Shown here piece after piece: positions 58,038 through 64,000 of a stretch of 64,000 bases of DNA. The DNA lies in contig OU015659.1 of the NCBI GenBank assembly GCA_907165275.2, positions 5,250,501-5,314,500 on the forward strand, given 5' to 3'. The position numbers and the translations under genes were made by a program. The notes beneath the pieces are model-generated. The model saw only the letters and a list, made by a program, of their open reading frames with translations. It was not told the DNA's origin and made no database searches. Numbering within the stretch: position 1 is the stretch's first letter; every line of letters begins with the position of its first letter. Source of the stretch: Zygaena filipendulae. Taxonomy: Eukaryota; Arthropoda; Insecta; Lepidoptera; Zygaenidae.

Positions 58038-58618
58038 TGCTCTTAGGTTGTATCTTACTTTTCGGTGTACCTATTTAATTTCAACACACGAATGTAGATA
58101 CTCTCAATGAGAATCAACGATAAAAATATCCAGAAATAATGAAATTAAAGAAATATGCGAGCATGTAGCTTAAAGATCATAAAAACCAGTTGTTTGTTAT
58201 TAAGGTGTTGTGTACACGAGTAAATGAGCCATTTGGTCCTGCAACCGAGCTAGTGAAAGACAAGAAGATTGCAATAAACTGACTGCGTTGAAGTTATCTT
58301 TCAATAACCTCCCTAACCCATAAACTATTATTATTGATTTAAAAAGATTTGCATTTAGTTACGTACGGTCTACACGAGTAAGTATACAGGATTGTATCGT
58401 ATTAAAAATTTGCAAAGAAAAATCTTCGTTCTTTCACCGAGACGCAAAGTTATTGGAAAAAAAATACAAAAAAACACCTAATTTAAAAAAAAAATAATAC
58501 CTTTCTTGTAACCTGGCTCTTATTGTACCGCTTTAAGGTTTATCTGCAGATATGTTTATATAAGTGTGATTTTTACTTTACATTACAGCACTAGTGAGGT
58601 ATCTTTTAAGTTTAAAAT

Positions 58619-59046
58619 ATTTTTTAATACAGTTGCTCAAAAAGTGGCGTATTGCAGGGACGTTTAGCGTTCGGGATGTGGGCTATTACATACTCGAGCT
58701 TTTTGTTTACCTTTCCCGAACTCGTGCGTTCTCTTTGCCAACTGTCAAAAATGGCGACACGACTTTGACACACTTTTTGCATTGCGAAACGTAGGTTTTG
58801 CATTACTAATACGACTAGCGCCATCTCTTGATCACAGTTGGAACTTAGTTGAGTTTGTTGTGTTTTTGATATTTTATTAAATTGCTTAATTTTTTCGTAA
58901 CTGTATTAAAAATAGTTGTTCAGTACACGTGCGGAACCGTCATTGCAACTAGTTCCGACTGTCAACCCTCACCTTCGGCTGCGCCTCGGCTCGGGTAGAC
59001 ATTTGTCGGAACTCTTTGCAATGAGAGGCTTTCCGCACTTGTAATT
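58619..59046. mobile_element. Dispersed repeat, TTTTTAATACAGTTGCTC family, long rearranged copy
   Basis: Same left end, but the middle adds about 185 bp that includes an inverted left end (AACTGTATTAAAAATAG) and an inverted right end (ACGTGCGGAACCGTCATTGC). The CGGCTGCGCCTCGGCTCGG block is reversed relative to 52629-52864. Confidence 0.65.
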
Positions 59047-59469
59047 GAATTTTTTACTATAGTTAACCTCATAAATGTGGTTTTTATATTGGGACAATAA
59101 AGAATATTTATATTTATGTATTGGTAAGATTAAATTTGTGGCTGAATCGCGGCCGCTGCAAAACCTTGTTTATTTCTAGTCATAGTTATGTAGATACCTA
59201 TTTATATTAGGTTGGTAAATACTAAATATACCTACTTTAATTATTATACTTAAACGTTTTTGCTTTTAACATCATGTTTTACACTAAACATTATTTGCAT
59301 TGAAACCGGTTAAACAAGTAAAAACAAAGAACTCGGCTCTGTTACATAAAAAATGCACCCGTCTCGACTCCCGCTATTCACACAGCAAAGTAGTGACAAG
59401 CGGACGTCTGATATATTATAATAATTTTACAATATTATATTTGCATAAATCGATAGTTTGTTAAAAAAA

Positions 59470-59814
59470 ATGAAGTGTTTCATACCAGTCTTGCTTATAC
59501 TTACAGTCTATTCGATAAATACTGTATTTTCTTTAAAATATATAGATGGAACTGAAGAATCAAATGAGAAGGAGACTTGGGAAAAGGAGAAAGTACCCAT
59601 TTATGACCTAAAAGATGCACCAAGTTTGTTCAAGAAATTTATGAAAGATTACAATAAAGTGTACAAGAATGAAGATGATTTCAACAAGCACTATGAATCC
59701 TTCGTTGAGAATTTGAAGAGTATAAATAAACTAAACATGGAAAGTACAAGTGCGTCGTTCGATATCAACTTATTTTCTGATTTAAGCGAAAATGAATTTG
59801 AAACGTATTTGTAA
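59470..59814 (+). CDS. Secreted I29 (cathepsin propeptide) inhibitor-like protein
   Basis: Complete single-exon gene of 114 residues ending in TAA. Residues 1 to about 23 form a signal peptide (basic start, then a hydrophobic core, VLLILTVYSINTVFS). A charged linker rich in E and K follows (residues 24-45). The I29 fold then shows a clear ERFNIN helix, FVENLKSINKLN, preceded by the pattern DAPSLFKKFMKDYNKVYKN, and a turn INLFSDLSENEF that matches NxFxD. Total length fits a propeptide without any catalytic domain, so the expected role is a secreted inhibitor of cathepsin-L-like cysteine proteases. An upstream in-frame TTG at 59458 would add four residues, but the ATG after an A-run is the normal start. 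It is related to, but clearly diverged from, the gene at the left edge. A variant poly(A) signal ATTAAA lies at 59873-59878. Confidence 0.87.
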   Translation: MKCFIPVLLILTVYSINTVFSLKYIDGTEESNEKETWEKEKVPIYDLKDAPSLFKKFMKDYNKVYKNEDDFNKHYESFVENLKSINKLNMESTSASFDINLFSDLSENEFETYL

Positions 59815-60170
59815 ATTTTTTGATTGCGTTGGAAGTTATAAACATGCAAATTTAAATATTATTTCTGTAAAAATTAAATGAATATATCTAGTTATTATAT
59901 TAATTAATTACTCGGATGAATGGTGTGGAAAAATACGTATACCTATAGGTAGAAGACGACCAGACATTAATTTTTATATCATATTAGAAGTCTGCAGTTT
60001 CCCAAAGATTTAATATAATACTCGTAAATTCGTAAATCTACCCAAACCGGCACAATTAGTGGAACATAAAAAAGCAGAGTATAGAAATAATAACGTATAT
60101 ATTAAAACAAATAATAGTTAGACATGAAATAACAAACTAATATAAATCTTTAACACTTTAATAAGTTTAT
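59815..60170. other. 3' flank of the right I29 gene
   Basis: AT-rich 3' UTR and spacer with the ATTAAA signal at 59873. No further feature. Confidence 0.4.
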
Positions 60171-60500
60171 AATGGGCATGCTGACTAATTTTTATTTTTT
60201 AGTCCGTCTTGTAGATTATTAAAAAATATTGGACACGTATTTTTTCTTTTTTTACGTAATCAAAAAATAACGGCGATATATTGAGTTGAAATTTCGCGTG
60301 ATGTCACTATTCTGACAGTTTGTATGGCGGTTTTGCGGTTAGTGACGTCACGACCTCCTCATCCTAAACTTTAATGCGCTTTATCTCTGTATATTTTAAT
60401 TTATTTAAAAAAGCAAAAAATACGTGTCTATTGTTTTATTATTTTCTAACTGACGGACTAATTAGAATTTTGTTTTTCAATAGTAGTCAACATCCCTATT
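60171..60500. mobile_element. CRE-bearing MITE
   Basis: Closest to 29025-29355. TGATGTCA at 60299 and TGACGTCA at 60343-60350. Lies 360 bp downstream of the right I29 gene. Confidence 0.8.
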
Positions 60501-60799
60501 AAATTTTATTATAAATAATTTTATAAATAAAAAAAAAAACGTTTTTCTCCGTTTTGTGGGAACACAAACAATGTTGCAAATTAAAGATTACTACCATTTT
60601 AACACTAAATAAATGAAAGATTAATAGCGTGTGATTCCCCCTCGTGCTCTAACTTTAATTTGTTACTTAATGTCTGATTGTATTATTTGTTTTAATAAAG
60701 CACGTTATTATTTTTATGCCCTGCCTTTTTTATGTTCCGTTAAATCCGCTAATCTTGCCGGTGTGCGTAGTTTTGCCTATATCACTACATTGTCACTAA

Positions 60800-60976
60800 A
60801 CAAGGTCGCTTCCCGCTCTCTGTCTGTCGGATGTACGCTAGATCTTTAAAACTACGCAACGGATTTTCATGCGGTTATCGCCAATAGATAGAGTGATTCA
60901 TGAATAAGGTTTGTATGTATACATTTTATCCTGGAACTCCGAAATTACCGCGGGTGCAACCACGGGGAACAGCTAG
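60800..60976 (+). mobile_element. Helitron-like
   Basis: GCTTCCCGCTCTCTGTCTGT body with GAGTGATTCATGAATAAGG, end CGCGGGTGCAACCACGGGG, CTAG 60973-60976. Confidence 0.75.
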
Positions 60977-61081
60977 TAGGTACTGTCTACATGTCCTCTT
61001 GTTTATTTATTTTTTCAGTGTGTTCGTCACATAGGTAATATTCACCCTAACGATGACGTGCACAACGAATCCGTGATATTT

Positions 61082-61316
61082 GGACATGGATAAGCAATAG
61101 TGTGTTAACCCACACTGGAGAAATTTTGAGTAAATCGTGTTTTAAAATTATAGCGCCATTTTCTGTCAACATTTTATATTTTCAATATTTAGTTACATAC
61201 TTAAACAATGTAACAAGGTAAACACATAATTCAAAAACGTTCCCTAACTCACAATAAATCGTTCTGAATCGATAACTTAATTTTGTGGGTTAAAATGTTA
61301 TTGCTTATCTGCGTCC
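61082..61316. mobile_element. TIR element with 4-bp target duplication, 235 bp
   Basis: GGACATGGATAAGCAATAG at the left, TATTGCTTATCTGCGTCC at the right, ATTT on both sides (61078-61081, 61317-61320). Uninterrupted sibling of 24902-25342, in reverse. Confidence 0.8.
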
Positions 61317-61320
61317 ATTT

Positions 61321-62423
61321 ATAGTCACGTTCTCTAACCAACTACATGAACAGTGCTGTCAATGAATATTGAATAGGCCCTATAAGGTCATACAGTATGA
61401 GCTTTACTACACTTTCCCGAATGGAAGCTACACAACTGTTTTGTAAGGTAGCAATAAATTTATTGCCAGCGTAAATTAAAGCTTAAATAGGGCGGGAAGT
61501 AAGTACCTACTGGTACCCATATTAATGTAGATATGTATTTGGATAGCCACCAGTAACCTTTATATACATAGGTACTAGGTAGGTACATACAATGGTAGCG
61601 CAATGTAAACATACCTATTATTATTTTCCTTGTTTATCAAACTACATTTAGACATAAATTATAAACAGTAGTAGGTAGTAATTAACAATACTAATTTAAA
61701 TACGAAAAACCAATATGATTAATATGAATGTAAGTTGTTTGTTACATAATCATCCTGAATCATCATCATGAATTGATAAATTTCGCTCAGAACTTGTAGA
61801 TAAAAAATGCTGCCCGATACATAATGATTAAAAATAAATAAGTATATATAGGTACCATTTTTTCCCCTGAATTTACCAAAAAAATACTTTATTTTAGCAT
61901 CTTTTTTCTGAAAAATACTATATTTTTTCCAAAAGAAGGTGGCAACCATCAGTAGGTTACTTGTAATACACAATTTACTTATTTTTAATCTAAATGTAGA
62001 TAATAAATATTCAGTGTTGAAAGCAAACGTAAACCGCAGGGCCCATTTAGCAGGAGGTCATTAATAAAGGTGGTTAAAGAATTTTACATAGGGAGCGTAT
62101 GCGCGACGCCGGGAAAGGGTCGTCGCAAGTTGAGCATAATGAATTAAATTAACTCCGGCTGATAACCTCTGCACGCAGTATCGGAGACTTCGGAAAGACT
62201 TTGGAGATTACTTTTATTCCTGGATGTGACTTCTAAGGGATAAAATTTATCAGAATTCAAAATTCGAAAATTCAAAACAATATGTTTATTACTTAGGATC
62301 GGTACAATCACATACATACCTATAATCGTCAGCAAGCGGTTCTTAAAATTAAGTTAATGAATTACTGTCAGTTCGGAACGCGCACTCTACTGAGAAGAAG
62401 ACAAGAAACTCAGCAGCGTTGTC
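61321..62423. other. Gene-free region
   Basis: TAGGTAGGTAC simple repeats near 61570. A short CpG-rich single-copy stretch at 62030-62130 (GCGCGACGCCGGGAAAGG). No coding evidence. Confidence 0.35.
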
Positions 62424-63140
62424 TTTTTAACCGACTTCCAAAAAGAAGGAGGTTATGCATTCGGCTGTTTGTAAAGGTAGCATTAGTTGTTTAGAAACCA
62501 TATAAAAGTTAACGAATCAGAACTAGTGAAATACCTATAATTGAGTAGTTCCGATGACCATTTGTGGTCTTCATCATCAGTTCCACTTCTTCAATCTTTG
62601 ATTTCCGAAAACAAACAAACCATTTACTATAAATAATACAAAAATCACTATAGGTGTACCTATAGTTTTTGAAGAGTTCCCTCAAGTTTTTGAAGATTCC
62701 ATCATCAGATCTCGACTTACTGATAAAGGAACTAATTTGGTAGTATACCCTTTCACGCATAAAAACAATTTTCCAAATCTGTCCAATCGAAACCCGTGAA
62801 ATACGTATTATTTTTTAGTGGTTCCGATGACCACCCGTGGTCTTCATCATCAGTTCCACTTCTTCAAATTTTGCTTTCCGAAAGCAAATGAACGATTTAC
62901 TATAAAAAATACCCAAATCTCTATAGGTGTGCCTATAATTTTTGAAGAGTTCCCTCGATTTCTCCAAGATCCCATCATCAGATCCTGACTTGGTGGCAAT
63001 GGGACCTAATTGGGAGTATACCCTTTCAAACAAAAAAGAAATTTTCAAATCGGTCCAACCGTCTTCGAGTAATCGAAAAAAAAAAAAACATACATAATAC
63101 AATCGAACATAGAAGTCCTTTTTGGAAGTCGGTTAAAAAA
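62424..63140. mobile_element. AACCGACTTCC-terminated repeat with an internal tandem duplication
   Basis: Ends TTTAACCGACTTCCAAAAAG and the near-complement CTTTTTGGAAGTCGGTTAAA. Inside, a 273-bp module is present twice (first phrase TTCCGATGACCA at 62549 and 62822). Because 273 is divisible by three, minus-strand frames (62509-62760 and 62815-63102) align in both units with conserved stretches such as EEVELMMKTT and RELFKNYR. Confidence 0.7.
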
Positions 63141-63500
63141 TTAAAACCGACTTTTAATAACACAAAACTAAAAAGCCAAAAATAACAAAATACTGTTTTA
63201 ATCCAAAAGACAAAAACACACGTGATATCATTATTGGTTAGTGCTACCACTGATCGGTTTGAAGTCGGTGACAAGCCCAATATGCAGTGGGTAGATGAGC
63301 TAAGTCGACTCCCGCCACGAGCTTGTCGTGAGCAGAACAACCCAAGTGGGCAGACACAAGCGGGCTTGTCACCGACTTCAAACCGATCAGTGGTAGCACA
63401 AACCAATAATAATATTATAGTGTGTTTTTGTCTTTAGGATTAAATCGGTATTTTGTTATTTTTAGCTTTTGAGTTTTGTGTTTTTAGGAGTCGGTTTTAA
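63141..63500. mobile_element. Foldback element with 139-bp arms
   Basis: Left arm 63141-63279 (TTAAAACCGACTTTTAATAA ... GAAGTCGGTGACAAGCCC) pairs with right arm 63362-63500. The 82-bp spacer holds ACGAGCTTGTCGTGAGC. It adjoins 62424-63140 without a gap. The 126-codon and 71-codon frames over it are by-products of the arms. Confidence 0.8.
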
Positions 63501-63984
63501 TTTTTTTGTTAAAATTTTGTTTATTTATTATTGGTACAATCGGTAGCTTGGTACTACTTATAAATAGAATCATCTTATTGAGTACCGTACCTAGACATGT
63601 ACACGTAAATGAGTGTTTCGACCAATCTCTAATTCAATAGAACTAAACGTAGGTAGATAATATTGCAGAACTGAAATTGACTTATATTATAAAATTGTTT
63701 GTCTGATTTTAAGTAAGTATCGAACAGTATAAACGATTTTGAAGAAGTTTTTCGTCACTTTCTTACAATTAAATTAATAGGTATATGATAAAGCGTAGGT
63801 AGATAATATATAATTGAAAAATGTAACGTTTTGTTATAATCAGCCTTTTTATGTGAGTAAATAGTTCCTTTTTAAATAAATAGAGCAAATTATAAGTTTA
63901 ACTTATAAGTTTACGCATCAGCGATCAACGTCTCAAAAACAGGGGCTATTACCGATAACACTTTGATATCTTCACTAATTGCGT
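63501..63984. other. Gene-free AT-rich right edge
   Basis: Nothing beyond short AT runs until the repeat start at 63985. Confidence 0.4.
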
Positions 63985-64000
63985 AGTGGTAGGGCACTTT
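63985..64000 (+). repeat. Start of another copy of the 12606-type repeat, cut by the window edge
   Basis: AGTGGTAGGGCACTTT matches the first bases of the repeat at 12606 (GGTGGTAGAGCACTTT), with the rest outside the window. Short match, so tentative. Confidence 0.35.

Noticed and set aside
59458..59469. Upstream TTG start for the right I29 gene
   Set aside because: A non-ATG start is unnecessary; the ATG at 59470 gives a proper signal peptide.
63026..63406. 126-codon minus-strand frame
   Set aside because: Made by the arms of the foldback element and the poly(A)-like tract; crosses the junction of two repeats.

Overview
The window reads as AT-rich nuclear DNA from a lepidopteran, most likely a moth. 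Three things point there. Protein genes are few, with short exons split by spliceosomal introns. Almost all remaining sequence is dispersed repeat. The dominant repeat is the moth/butterfly Helitron-like (Lep1-type) family, whose copies start 5'-TC and end in a GC-rich hairpin followed by CTAG. Species cannot be told from the sequence. There is no sign of bacterial, organellar or viral genes.

Three protein-coding genes can be supported. (1) At the left edge, on the minus strand (338 down to 1, running off the window), is a secreted small protein made of a signal peptide and a cathepsin-propeptide (I29) inhibitor fold. (2) At 16335-22317, plus strand, is a six-exon PDZ-domain gene of the ZASP/PDLIM type without LIM domains; its first exon(s) are not found. 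(3) At 59470-59814, plus strand, is an intronless second I29 inhibitor with a signal peptide. The two I29 genes are diverged paralogues pointing away from each other, about 59 kb apart, with the PDZ gene between them.

The rest is mobile DNA. 0.3-16 kb: Helitron-like copies (including tandem head-to-tail pairs), LINE tails and a GC-rich single-copy island. 16-22.3 kb: the PDZ gene, whose introns hold at least six Helitron-like copies and one DNA transposon nested inside another. 22.3-45 kb: an IR-1 nuclear-receptor palindrome, MITEs carrying CRE octamers, foldback elements, a LINE ORF2 relic and several single-copy GC-rich islands. 45462-52561: a 7.1-kb LTR retrotransposon with two 311-bp LTRs that read as identical, a 4-bp target duplication and a tRNA-Leu-like primer site, but no gag or pol. 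This is a young, non-coding (LARD-like) element with a 41-bp minisatellite inside. 52.5-64 kb: more MITEs and composites, the second I29 gene, a 273-bp tandem module that keeps one reading frame, and a foldback with 139-bp arms.

The genes form no operon or pathway. The I29 products are expected to be secreted inhibitors of cathepsin-L-like proteases. The PDZ protein is an intracellular adaptor. The most unusual items are the coding-less LTR element, the exactly abutting Helitron-like copies, the MITE family that carries TGACGTCA octamers, and the perfect EcR/USP-type palindrome downstream of the PDZ gene.
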